Position numbers and translations under genes: made by a program. From NCBI GenBank assembly GCA_045127595.1, contig JBGVQS010000021.1, positions 62,001 through 126,000 of the forward strand: a stretch of 64,000 bases of DNA, read 5' to 3'. Under the pieces are notes generated by a model, which saw only the letters and a list, made by a program, of their open reading frames with translations, did no database searches and had not been told where the DNA came from. Positions 26,091 to 34,181 of the stretch are shown here, piece by piece (position 1 is the first letter of the stretch; each line of letters starts with the position of its first letter). The DNA comes from Scatosoma sp045127595. Lineage in GTDB: Bacteria > Bacillota > Clostridia > Christensenellales > Borkfalkiaceae.

Positions 26091-27976
26091 AAGAGTCTGT
26101 TTTTAATAAGGCGGAAACGGAAGAAGAAAGACTTGAAAGAGAGGCGAGAGAACGCGAAGAAAAACGCATTGCGGAAGAAGTTATGCTCGATTTTGAAAGG
26201 CGTAGGGAAGAACGGCGTTCGATTGAAAACGGTTGGTTGCTGAATATTAACTTTTTCAGCGGAAATCAGTATTGCGACGTTTCTCCGATCGGGGAAGTCG
26301 TGGAGGAGGATAAGCGGTTCTTTTGGCAGTCGCGCAGGGTGTTTAACCATATCGCGCCGACAGTCGATTCCCGTATAGCGAAAATCGAGCAGATGAAGCC
26401 GAGTTTGTCCGTGCGCGCTTTTTCCGACGAGGAAGGGGACGTGGCGGCGGCAAAGCTCGCGACGGGGGTTTTGAAATACGCGCAGGAAAGAATCGGTTTG
26501 TCCGACGTGATTTCCAAGGCGATTGTGTGGGCGGAAACCTGCGGCAGTGCCTTTTATAAAGTCGCTTGGAATGAAAAAGGGGGCAGGCAGGTAGCCGTTG
26601 ACGTGGACGGCGTGCCCGTTTACGAGGGGGAAGTGCAGGTGATTGCCGTGTCTCCGTTTGAGATTTTTCCCGACCGTTTGGACGCGGAAAGTATTCAGGA
26701 CGTTGATAGCTTGATTCATGCGCAAGCGGTGTCGGTGGAGTATATCTTTGAACGGTTCGGGGTATTGCTGGACGGAAGAGAAATGCATACCCTTTCCGCA
26801 TACAGCGAGCCGAGCGCGGGAAGATTGCCCATCAGGCTTGGGAACGTCAATAAAACTTCGCTGAAAAAGGGGGAGATATTGATCGAGCGGTATACGCGGC
26901 CGAATTCGGCGTTGCCCGACGGGTTATTGGAAATCGTTGCCGGGGGAAAATTGCTCTATCGCGGGCCGCTTCCTTACCGTACCGAGGATAAGGGGGATCG
27001 TGGGCTTCCGTTCATTAAGCAGGATTGCTTGCGCTTGCCCGGGGCTTTCTTTGCAAGCAGCGTGATCGATCGGCTCATTCCCGTGCAACGTGCCTATAAT
27101 GCCGTGCGAAATAGAAAGCACGAGTTTTTGAACAGAATTTCTATGGGCGTGTTGACGGTGGAGGACGGTTCGGTGGACGTTGACGAGCTTTCGGAAGAAG
27201 GCTTATTGCCAGGCAAAATACTTGTATACCGTCAGGGGGGTAAAGCGCCGGAAATGCTCGATTGCGGGAATATTCCCTCCGAGTTTAAGGCGGAAGAAGA
27301 ATGGTTGGAAAAGGAATTTGCGCTCATTAGCGGCGTGAGTGAATTGACGCAAAATTCTACGCCCGTAAGGGTTACGAGCGCGACGGGGTTACAGCTTTTG
27401 TTGGCGCAGGACGAAACGAGATTGTCTGCGACTTTGTCGAGTATGGAAAAGGCGGTTGCGGAGATCGGAAAGCAAATTTTGCGTTTGTACAGACAGTTTG
27501 CCGGTTCGGCGCGATTGATGACTTTGACGGGGGAAGACAAGAAAACGCAGGTGCATTATTTCAATGCGTCCGCTTTGACGGTAGATGATATTCGATTTGA
27601 GGCGGAGGACGTGCTTTCGCCTATGGAGCAAAAGGAAACGCTGCTGAAATTATACGAAGCGGGGCTTTTGACGGACGAAGAAGGGAATTTGACGCAGGAA
27701 AACAAGAACCGCATTTTGGAGGCGTTCGGGTTTGGCAGTTATGAGAATGCGCGGGATATTTCTTCCTTGCATATCGCAAAGGCAAGAGAGGAAAATTTGG
27801 ATATGATCGCGGCGGAAACGGAGATAGATACGTACGACGATCACGGGTTGCATATCGTCGAGCATACGAGATTTTTGCTGTCGGCGGAGTTTAAAAAGCG
27901 CAAGGATAAAAAGTCTTTGAAGGAACGCTACGTACGGCATATTGAAGAACACAAAAAAGCGGAAGCTGCGCAATAA
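26087..27976 (+). CDS. Phage portal protein
   Basis: This 629-residue protein has a highly charged N-terminal helix, then a wing/stem/crown layout consistent with P22-like podovirus portals: NGWLLNINFFSGNQY near residue 46, PFEIFPDRLDAESIQDVDS in the middle, IDRLIPVQRAYNAVRNRKHE, and a helical crown-like C-terminus with DDHGLHIVEH. Portals form the twelve-subunit ring through which DNA enters. Position directly after the terminase genes supports the call. The start overlaps the previous gene by four bases. Confidence 0.85.
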   Translation: MKESVFNKAETEEERLEREAREREEKRIAEEVMLDFERRREERRSIENGWLLNINFFSGNQYCDVSPIGEVVEEDKRFFWQSRRVFNHIAPTVDSRIAKIEQMKPSLSVRAFSDEEGDVAAAKLATGVLKYAQERIGLSDVISKAIVWAETCGSAFYKVAWNEKGGRQVAVDVDGVPVYEGEVQVIAVSPFEIFPDRLDAESIQDVDSLIHAQAVSVEYIFERFGVLLDGREMHTLSAYSEPSAGRLPIRLGNVNKTSLKKGEILIERYTRPNSALPDGLLEIVAGGKLLYRGPLPYRTEDKGDRGLPFIKQDCLRLPGAFFASSVIDRLIPVQRAYNAVRNRKHEFLNRISMGVLTVEDGSVDVDELSEEGLLPGKILVYRQGGKAPEMLDCGNIPSEFKAEEEWLEKEFALISGVSELTQNSTPVRVTSATGLQLLLAQDETRLSATLSSMEKAVAEIGKQILRLYRQFAGSARLMTLTGEDKKTQVHYFNASALTVDDIRFEAEDVLSPMEQKETLLKLYEAGLLTDEEGNLTQENKNRILEAFGFGSYENARDISSLHIAKAREENLDMIAAETEIDTYDDHGLHIVEHTRFLLSAEFKKRKDKKSLKERYVRHIEEHKKAEAAQ

Positions 27977-28037
27977 AGGCGCGGAAATGAGAAAAAACGC
28001 CGCATGGAGCGGTGAATAAAAATAAGGAGAAGAAAGT

Positions 28038-28814
28038 ATGGAAAAGGAGAACGTTTGCGTGGAAACGGAAAGAGAGGCGAAGGACGTTGCGGAAGCAAAA
28101 CAGGTCGGGGGCGGGGATGCCCCTTTGGGAAAGGAAGCCTTGACGGCACTCGGGAAGTTTAAGGACGTGGACGCCCTTGTTAGGGCGTACAGCTCGCTCG
28201 AAGCGGAGTTTACAAGAAGAAGCCAACGCTTAAAAGAGCTGGAAAAACAAGCGGAAAATTTTGAGGCGTTTAAGATGGGCGCGGAGAGTTCGGGGGTGGA
28301 AAAACTCCGTAAGAACGCTGACGCGAAAAGGGAGGAGAGAAGAAAGTTCGATCAGTTCGTTGCCGAGGTAACGAGCGAGTCGGGGTTGGAAAAGACTCCC
28401 GCTGTGGAGAACGCGGAAGAACCCGCGGAAGTGGTTACGACGTCCGACGGCGACAAGAGCGCCGTGAAAGCGGCATCAGTCGTAAAGGAAAGCAAAGAGG
28501 TTGTGAACGGATCGCAAGACGCCGTCATTTTAGACGGCTGGGCGGCGTCTTCGCTCGGGGAAAAGTCGAATGCGTCCGTCGCTGAAAACGGGAACGCGGC
28601 AAGCTCGGCGCAACAGCTTTACGATTTGGTGCGCGAAAATGAAGAGGTTCGCTTGAAAATCGTTGGGGAGTATCTTGCCTCCATCGGGAAATCGGGCGCA
28701 CCCATTACCGTGGGGGGAGTAGGCGCGTTTGCTTCGCCCGCAGTCAAAGCAGGAACGATCGGGGACGCGGGGAAAATGGCGCTTCGATATTTTAAAAACG
28801 CGGCGGAAAAATAA
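28038..28814 (+). CDS. Scaffold-like phage head protein
   Basis: This 258-residue protein is acidic and helical, with a SSLEAEFTRRSQRLKELEKQ coiled segment (about residues 53-75), a low-complexity Ala/Glu/Val middle, and a short C-terminal end (GKMALRYFKNAAEK). Size, composition and its place between portal and capsid genes fit an internal scaffolding protein, which guides capsid assembly and then leaves. No sequence signature proves it. The RBS AAGGAGAAG precedes the ATG. Confidence 0.65.
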   Translation: MEKENVCVETEREAKDVAEAKQVGGGDAPLGKEALTALGKFKDVDALVRAYSSLEAEFTRRSQRLKELEKQAENFEAFKMGAESSGVEKLRKNADAKREERRKFDQFVAEVTSESGLEKTPAVENAEEPAEVVTTSDGDKSAVKAASVVKESKEVVNGSQDAVILDGWAASSLGEKSNASVAENGNAASSAQQLYDLVRENEEVRLKIVGEYLASIGKSGAPITVGGVGAFASPAVKAGTIGDAGKMALRYFKNAAEK

Positions 28815-28857
28815 AATTATAAAACGATAAAATGAAAAGTAAGGAGTAAATTACAGT

Positions 28858-30024
28858 ATGGTTACACTTGAAACGGCTGATAAGGCATTGAAATCCTATT
28901 ATTTGGACGCAGTGGCGGAAGCATTGAATATGCAGGTCAATCCGTTGCTTGCAAAAATTGAAAAAACAAGTTCCGACGTCGTAGGCAAAGACGTAAGAAA
29001 GGCGGTTAAGGTTAAATATAACGGCGCGGTCGGCGCAGGCAGCGAAGCGGGGGATCTCCCTGCGGCGGGACAGAACGTTTACGAACAGATGACCGTATCT
29101 TTGAAGAATTTATACGGCACGATTGAGATTTCCGATAAGGCGATCCGCGCGGCGGCAAACAATGAAGGTGCGTTTGTCAATTTGCTCAATGAGGAAATGC
29201 AGTCGCTTGTTAAAACGTCGAAGGTAAATTTTGGCAGAATGCTTTTTGGCGACGGTACGGGTTGTGTGGCGAGAATGGAAGACTTCGATGCGGAGTCCGC
29301 GACGGTCGATAGCGTTAACGCACTTTTTGAGGGGATGAAAATTCAAGTATACGCGCAGGAAAGTTCTACCTCTCCGATGTATGAGGATGAAATATTCTCG
29401 GTGGATAGAGATAATAAAAAGATTGTGTTTAAAAAGGTTGCGGAAGGCGGGGAAATGCCCAACTTCCAAGTAGGAAACATGATTTGCGTTGCGGGGAGCT
29501 GGAAGAAGGAAATTACCGGCTTGAAGGCAATTTTCGGGGATAAGGATATTTACGGAATCGATAGAAATCATTCGATTATGAAGCCTTATATCGAAGAGGA
29601 TATTGGTGCACTGAGTGATAACTATATTCATAAAGTTATCGATACCATTGAAGAACGTTCGGGCGGTAAGATCAATTTCATTATTTGTTCGTATGGGGTA
29701 AAACGTGCTCTTGCAGATTTTTATAAGGGATTTAACGTTGTATTGCCTACGCAGGATTTCGGCGGTTTTACGGCGACGAGCTTTAACGGGATTCCCGTTG
29801 TAGCGGATAGATTCTGTCCGGCTGGCACAATGTATCTTCTTAATACCGACGATTTTAAATTGCATCAGCTTTGCGATTGGCAATGGCTTGAAGGGGACGG
29901 CGGTAAGGTGTTGAAGCAAGTGCCCGGTAAGCCCGTCTATACGGCTACGCTTGTCAAATATGCGGAGCTCTTGTGCGAACGTCCTTGCGGTCAAGGTATG
30001 ATCACGGGTATCGAGGAGTATTGA
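28858..30024 (+). CDS. Phage major capsid protein (HK97-like fold)
   Basis: This 388-residue protein has the order expected of a coat protein: an N-terminal helix, then KYNGAVGAGSEAGDLPAAGQ, the E-loop-like YEQMTVSLKNLYGTIEISDK, a spine-helix region SLVKTSKVNFGRMLFGDGTG, and a C-terminal ETLLKxYAELLCERP-like P-domain end. The sequence around residues 40-110 is typical of HK97-fold coats. No prohead protease gene is present in the module, so maturation by cleavage is not expected. The RBS AAGGAG lies ahead. A terminator-like hairpin follows, probably limiting expression of downstream genes relative to the coat. Confidence 0.85.
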   Translation: MVTLETADKALKSYYLDAVAEALNMQVNPLLAKIEKTSSDVVGKDVRKAVKVKYNGAVGAGSEAGDLPAAGQNVYEQMTVSLKNLYGTIEISDKAIRAAANNEGAFVNLLNEEMQSLVKTSKVNFGRMLFGDGTGCVARMEDFDAESATVDSVNALFEGMKIQVYAQESSTSPMYEDEIFSVDRDNKKIVFKKVAEGGEMPNFQVGNMICVAGSWKKEITGLKAIFGDKDIYGIDRNHSIMKPYIEEDIGALSDNYIHKVIDTIEERSGGKINFIICSYGVKRALADFYKGFNVVLPTQDFGGFTATSFNGIPVVADRFCPAGTMYLLNTDDFKLHQLCDWQWLEGDGGKVLKQVPGKPVYTATLVKYAELLCERPCGQGMITGIEEY

Positions 30025-30096
30025 TCTGCGCGATACAAACAAGCGTTTTAAGACAACGATTGGAAAACGTTTGGTCGCGTAAAAAATGAAAATGGG

Positions 30097-30138
30097 GCGC
30101 CCAGGTATGCGTTGAGTGCGCTTGGGCGCTTCCTTTTT
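30097..30138 (+). terminator. Hairpin after the capsid gene with dispersed motif in its loop
   Basis: The stem GCGCCCA / TGGGCGC encloses CAGGTATGCGTTGAGTG, a copy of the dispersed motif (30102-30118), and is followed by TTCCTTTTTT. It is a partial terminator inside the head operon. Confidence 0.65.
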
Positions 30139-30153
30139 TAAGGAGGAGAGAGA

Positions 30154-30708
30154 ATGGTAGTAGTGAGAGAAGCGATTGTGGCGGCGGCAATGATGCTGGG
30201 GATTGGGGAGGAGGTGAAGGAAAACGTTAGCAATTATGCGAATCCTAAAACTCCAGAGGTGGAATTGCTGATTCAATGTTTCAACTTGGTTGAAAACGAA
30301 TTGGCAGTCGATTATATGCCGCCGATTAAAGAAGAAACGTGCGAGATTGATGACGGAAAGCTCTATTTCGAGGACTTAGAATATGAAATCTTGCGGGTAC
30401 TGTGGGTGAAAAATATTGCAGGGGAAGAAATTCCTTTTCAAATCTATCCCGAATATTTAGCTTTGAAAGAAAATACGGTGAAAATACGTTATTCATACGT
30501 GCCGTCTTTGAAGGGTTTGAATGAGGTTACCGAAATTCCCTTGCCTGCGTCTACCCATTTGTTTGCGTTGGGAATGGCGGCGGAATATGCGCTTGCGACG
30601 GGAATGTTTGAAGCGGCGCGTATTTACGGAGAAAAATATCGGAAGGCTATCGAGCGGTTGTTTTGCTCGCAAAAGGCTAAAAATATGCCTTCGAGAAGGT
30701 GGGTATGA
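30154..30708 (+). CDS. Head-tail connector-like protein
   Basis: This 184-residue, mostly helical protein begins VREAIVAAAMMLGIGEEV and has ELLIQCFNLVENELAVDY. A strand-rich middle and C-terminal helices (GMAAEYALATGMFEAARIYG) follow. Size, helicity and position right after the coat gene fit a gp4/gp15-type adaptor that docks below the portal; the helical head and later AEYALATGMFEAA resemble such adaptors, but the identity is by context. The RBS AAGGAGGAG is strong. It overlaps the next gene by four bases. Confidence 0.6.
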   Translation: MVVVREAIVAAAMMLGIGEEVKENVSNYANPKTPEVELLIQCFNLVENELAVDYMPPIKEETCEIDDGKLYFEDLEYEILRVLWVKNIAGEEIPFQIYPEYLALKENTVKIRYSYVPSLKGLNEVTEIPLPASTHLFALGMAAEYALATGMFEAARIYGEKYRKAIERLFCSQKAKNMPSRRWV

Positions 30709-32084
30709 TGGTCGAAAAGAATAGGAAAACGAAAGGGTTTGGCGGCGTGGAGAAGGAATACTTTTTTAAAGGCTTTGCCTTTGGCGTGAAAAAGGATAAT
30801 TTCCTTTGCACGGACGTGGGCTTTGGCTGCGATTGCAAGGACGGAACGTTGAAAAACGGTTTGAGGCTTAAAACCTATTTGACGAGGGGCGGTTTACAGA
30901 TTAAGCAAACCATGAATAGGGATTTAAAAAAGATCGTGTTCTTTACCACAAAAAATTCAAAGGGGAACGTTGTCGATCGCGTTGCGCTGATTGGGGACGC
31001 TAACGAATATTTCTTTTTATTTGACGACGAATTTTCTGTGCCGATGTTTTCTTCGTATAATAGTGAAAAAGGGTTTTCTTGCGAATTGCTTTGGAGTGAG
31101 GAGGACGGCACGGAGACCTATTATATAGTTTCAAACGAAGGGTTGAAAAAGGTGGAAGGGCGTGCGGAGAGAAAGGGGATCGTATATTTCAATAAAACGC
31201 GCGGCGGCTGTATTTGTAAAGAGAGAATATTCCTTGCGAAAGAAAACGGAGAACTTTGGTATTCCATGCCGCTTGATCCGACGGACTACGAGGAAACGGT
31301 GGACGACAGCGGGAGAATTCAGCTTGTGCCTGATGGGGAAAAGCTGATTGACTTGTGTGCGTTCGGGGAGTATATATATGCCTTTTTCGAACGGAAAATT
31401 TTGCGGATTACCGCTGCGGGGGCGGCGCGAGACTTTAAAGTGGAACGCGTGGCGTACGACGGAAGTCAAGTGATCAAAGGCTCGGTTACGGTTGGGGGAA
31501 AATGCGTCTTTTTCCTGACGGAAACGGGGGTATATTCGCTTGCAGGGAAGCGCGCGGAGAAAATGGACGCTTTGAAAATCGTAAAGCCTTTGGGTGAAAA
31601 CGCCTTTTGTTCAAGTGCGTACGTTGCAGGGAAATATTTGCTTACCTATCAGACGGACGCGGCGGGAACGTATCAAACAGTCGTGATTGACGAGAAGGGC
31701 GAGGATTGGTATTATACAAGCTTGATGAAGGGACTGACAAATTATAAAGGAAAAGCGTATGCGTACGTTTATCATCAGCTTTTGGAAATCAATCCTGCGG
31801 GAGACATTTATCCCGAACAAAGCGGCGTTTTTTACGTGCGGAATTTGCGGTTTGGAAACGGTCGAGTCGGCTTGAAGCGGTTGCGCTTTGAGGGTGTTGG
31901 TTCGTTTTCGCTCACGTTAAAAGTGGACGGAAAAGAACGGACGTATGACTTGGAATGTTCAGACGGGGAAGCTGTGGCAGAGGTCGGACTTGCAGGTAGC
32001 TCGTTTGCGCTTTCCTTTGCGTTAAGAGAAGACTGCGAACTGAAAAATATGACGGCGAGCGTGGAAGCGCTTAAAGGCGCGTAA
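30705..32084 (+). CDS. Beta-rich tail-nozzle or head-closure-like protein
   Basis: This 459-residue protein overlaps the connector by ATGA. It is rich in beta strands, with repeated blades such as FLAKENGELWYSMPLDPTDY and CVFFLTETGVYSLAGKRAEK, suggesting a propeller or nozzle like T7 gp12 or P22 gp10. The Cys pattern near residue 40 (CDCKDG) is unremarkable. I do not recognise the exact family. Its place after the adaptor fits a nozzle that closes the head. No tail fibre or receptor-binding gene follows. Confidence 0.55.
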   Translation: MMVEKNRKTKGFGGVEKEYFFKGFAFGVKKDNFLCTDVGFGCDCKDGTLKNGLRLKTYLTRGGLQIKQTMNRDLKKIVFFTTKNSKGNVVDRVALIGDANEYFFLFDDEFSVPMFSSYNSEKGFSCELLWSEEDGTETYYIVSNEGLKKVEGRAERKGIVYFNKTRGGCICKERIFLAKENGELWYSMPLDPTDYEETVDDSGRIQLVPDGEKLIDLCAFGEYIYAFFERKILRITAAGAARDFKVERVAYDGSQVIKGSVTVGGKCVFFLTETGVYSLAGKRAEKMDALKIVKPLGENAFCSSAYVAGKYLLTYQTDAAGTYQTVVIDEKGEDWYYTSLMKGLTNYKGKAYAYVYHQLLEINPAGDIYPEQSGVFYVRNLRFGNGRVGLKRLRFEGVGSFSLTLKVDGKERTYDLECSDGEAVAEVGLAGSSFALSFALREDCELKNMTASVEALKGA

Positions 32085-32096
32085 AGGGGGCTAAAA

Positions 32097-32582
32097 ATGA
32101 CGATTGATATTATTTCCTATACGGACGCGCAGTTTGCCGCGCTCACGGAGGAACAGATTTTGGAGGTGCAAGCGGCGCAGTTGAAGAAGAATGCGCTCGA
32201 TATAAAGCTTGCGGAGGATATTAAAAGGGAAAAATACCGCTTGATTGATAACGGGACGTTTCGTTCGGGAATATGGAATATGGTGAAATCGGAGTTGGAA
32301 GACGCACATAGGCTTGCCGTGGAAAATATTCGCGACGGGTTAATCTTTTATTTGCGGTTCTCGACACAGCAGAACGGTACGGCGGATGCGCCTTATCCTA
32401 TCGATTATTCGCAGACGCAGTTGGAACGGTTCTACGTTGTCAAGGATTATTATATGACGGCGTATACCGATCCGCAGGAGCGCTTTGACGCTTTCCATGA
32501 CGACGATCTTGCGAAGACGTATATCGGGGAATATTATGCGTCGCTGTATGATTATTTCCTGAATTTGGCAAAAGAAGCGTAG
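32097..32582 (+). CDS. Unrecognised 161-residue protein ending the head module
   Basis: This soluble, helical and acidic protein begins MTIDIISYTDAQFAALTEEQ. It has conserved-looking aromatic segments (IRDGLIFYLRFSTQQNG and YYASLYDYFLNLAKEA). No membrane segment or signal peptide is present. The RBS AAAGGGGGC precedes the ATG. It lies 12 bases after the nozzle-like gene, so it belongs to the head operon. It could be a minor virion protein; I do not recognise it. Confidence 0.6.
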   Translation: MTIDIISYTDAQFAALTEEQILEVQAAQLKKNALDIKLAEDIKREKYRLIDNGTFRSGIWNMVKSELEDAHRLAVENIRDGLIFYLRFSTQQNGTADAPYPIDYSQTQLERFYVVKDYYMTAYTDPQERFDAFHDDDLAKTYIGEYYASLYDYFLNLAKEA

Positions 32583-32620
32583 GTTTTTTGTAAGTTTTAT
32601 ATTTTGCAGCGAGTGTTTTC

Positions 32621-32649
32621 TTGCTTTTTTCGTTGGAATTTGTTATACT
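32621..32649 (+). promoter_or_regulatory. Promoter of the dut operon
   Basis: TTGCTT (32621-32626), 17 bp and TATACT (32644-32649). Confidence 0.6.
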
Positions 32650-32660
32650 GTAACAAAGCG

Positions 32661-32688
32661 AAAGGGCGAGAAGATGCTCGCTTTTTTT
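32661..32688 (+). terminator. Terminator-like hairpin in the dut leader
   Basis: The stem AAAGGGCGAG / CTCGCTTTTT (two G-U) has a six-base loop and ends in a run of seven T. It lies between the dut promoter and RBS, so it may act as an attenuator. Confidence 0.6.
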
Positions 32689-32703
32689 ATCAGGAGGGAA
32701 AAG

Positions 32704-33141
32704 ATGCCGTTGGTTGCTGTGAAAAAATTGGACGAAAGAGCGGTTTTGCCCGTTTACGGGTCGGAGTTTGCCGCAGGGGCGGATTTGTACGCCGTCGGGG
32801 AAGAAGTAGTCATTCAGCCCGGGGAAACGAAGTTTATCCGCACGGGGCTTGCGATGGAAATTCCCGTTGGGTATGCAGGCTTGATTTATGCGCGCAGCGG
32901 GCTTGCGTGTAAGCGCGGACTTGCGCCTGCAAACAAGGTCGGCGTGGTGGATTCCGATTACCGCGGGGAAGTGATGGTCGCTTTGCATAATCATTCCGCG
33001 CAGCCGCAAACGGTTGCGGAAGGGGAACGGATTGCACAGCTTGTAATCGCCCCCTTTTTAAAGGCGGATTTTGTGCAAATGGAAGAGCTTACCGATACCG
33101 CGCGTGGGGAAGGCGGCTTTGGCAGTACGGGCAGAAAATAA
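32704..33141 (+). CDS. dut: dUTP diphosphatase
   Basis: This 145-residue trimeric dUTPase has all five motifs: AGADLYA, ARSGLA, GVVDSDYRGE (catalytic Asp), RIAQLVIAP, and GEGGFGSTG at the C-terminus. It hydrolyses dUTP to dUMP, keeping uracil out of DNA and feeding thymidylate synthesis. ATG 32704 follows AGGAGGGAAA. A gene of this type can belong to a phage, but the neighbours trmB and beyond are chromosomal, so it is more likely the host copy. Confidence 0.93.
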   Translation: MPLVAVKKLDERAVLPVYGSEFAAGADLYAVGEEVVIQPGETKFIRTGLAMEIPVGYAGLIYARSGLACKRGLAPANKVGVVDSDYRGEVMVALHNHSAQPQTVAEGERIAQLVIAPFLKADFVQMEELTDTARGEGGFGSTGRK

Positions 33142-33159
33142 AAAGGATGGTGTGGAAAT

Positions 33160-33849
33160 ATGTCCATGAGAATGCGTAAAAAACGGAATTTTGATTCGCG
33201 TATGCAGGCGTGCGAGGATTTGTTGCTTGCAAAGGGCGCGAATGGGATTTTGAATATGAAAGAAGCGGCGGAGAGCTATCGTGCGATTCTTGATTTTAAG
33301 AGCGTTTTTGGGAATGATAATCCCGTAGCGTTGGAAATTGGCTGCGGAAAAGGCGGGTTTGTGATTACGCTTGCAAAACAAACGCCGAACGTGAATTATC
33401 TCGCGCTCGAAAAGATGAGCAACGTTATTTTAACGCCGATGGAACAGGTGCGCGCCGAAAGCGTGGAAAACGTGCGGTTTTTGAATATCCGTGCGGAGTG
33501 CTTGCCGTGCTATATCCCTGAAAATAGCTTGGATAGGATTTATTTGAATTTCTCTACGCCGTTGCCGAAGCTTGGGTATGCGACGCAACGGTTGACACAC
33601 CGCAATTTCTTGGAGATTTATAAAAAGCTTTTGAAAAAGGGCGGGCGGATTTTACAAAAGACGGATAATCGGGATTTTTTTGATTTTTCGCTCGAAGAAT
33701 ATAAAGCGTGTGGATTTGCTCTGGAAAAGGTAACCTATGATTTGCATGAAAATGGGAATCCCGAATGGAATATCGTTACCGAATATGAAAGCAAGTGGGT
33801 GGAACAAGGGTTGCCCATTCATCGCGTAGAAGCGGTTTTTAAAGGCTAA
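33160..33849 (+). CDS. trmB: tRNA (guanine-N7)-methyltransferase
   Basis: This 229-residue Rossmann methyltransferase makes m7G46 in tRNA. The SAM motif is LEIGCGKGGF, the NYLALEKMSNV strand carries the acidic ribose ligand, and the family motif RIYLNFSTPLPKLGYATQR corresponds to the usual NFPDPWPK(K) segment in altered form. The C-terminal TEYESKW also fits the family. The altered NFSTPLPK is notable but common in Firmicutes. The RBS AAAGGATGG precedes the ATG. Confidence 0.9.
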   Translation: MSMRMRKKRNFDSRMQACEDLLLAKGANGILNMKEAAESYRAILDFKSVFGNDNPVALEIGCGKGGFVITLAKQTPNVNYLALEKMSNVILTPMEQVRAESVENVRFLNIRAECLPCYIPENSLDRIYLNFSTPLPKLGYATQRLTHRNFLEIYKKLLKKGGRILQKTDNRDFFDFSLEEYKACGFALEKVTYDLHENGNPEWNIVTEYESKWVEQGLPIHRVEAVFKG

Positions 33850-33888
33850 TTTTTTCAAAATGGACTAGGCAGGTATGCGTTGAGTGAT

Positions 33889-33917
33889 AAAAAGTGCGGT
33901 TTTGCCGCACTTTTTTT
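33889..33917 (+). terminator. Intrinsic terminator after trmB
   Basis: The stem AAAAGTGCGG / CCGCACTTTT has a TTTTG loop and seven T. A copy of the dispersed motif (33870-33886) lies directly upstream. Confidence 0.85.
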
Positions 33918-34032
33918 GTGCGTGGAAGGGGCTTGCTTACCAAAAATAAGCCGTGAATGTATGCCCGCTTGGGCAAGCGTCAAAAAATTGTAAAATTTTG
34001 CTAAATGGGACAAAGTTTTTTTGATTATACTC

Positions 34033-34061
34033 TTGAAAAATTGACGACGGTATGATATAAT
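34033..34061 (+). promoter_or_regulatory. Promoter for the hydrogenase-like gene
   Basis: TTGAAA (34033-34038), 17 bp and TATAAT (34056-34061). About 110 bases of leader precede the start codon; I see no clear operator in it. Confidence 0.7.
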
Positions 34062-34181
34062 ATATAAAAATTTCATAAATAGCGGTCGCGCGCGAGAAGT
34101 TTGAGAGAAAAAGTGCGTTATGGATGGTTGCGTTGGCTATGTTGCACGTAAGGCCGTTAAAAAAGCGAAGGAGGATTGAAA

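Noticed and set aside
26578..26604. GGGGGCAGGCAGGTAGCCGT in the portal gene as another motif copy
   Set aside because: It shares short blocks but with an insertion and no exact 12-mer of the family; it may be chance in G-rich coding sequence.
32704..33141. dut as part of the phage module
   Set aside because: It has its own promoter and a different neighbourhood (trmB) and is separated by a terminator-like hairpin, so a host gene is more likely.
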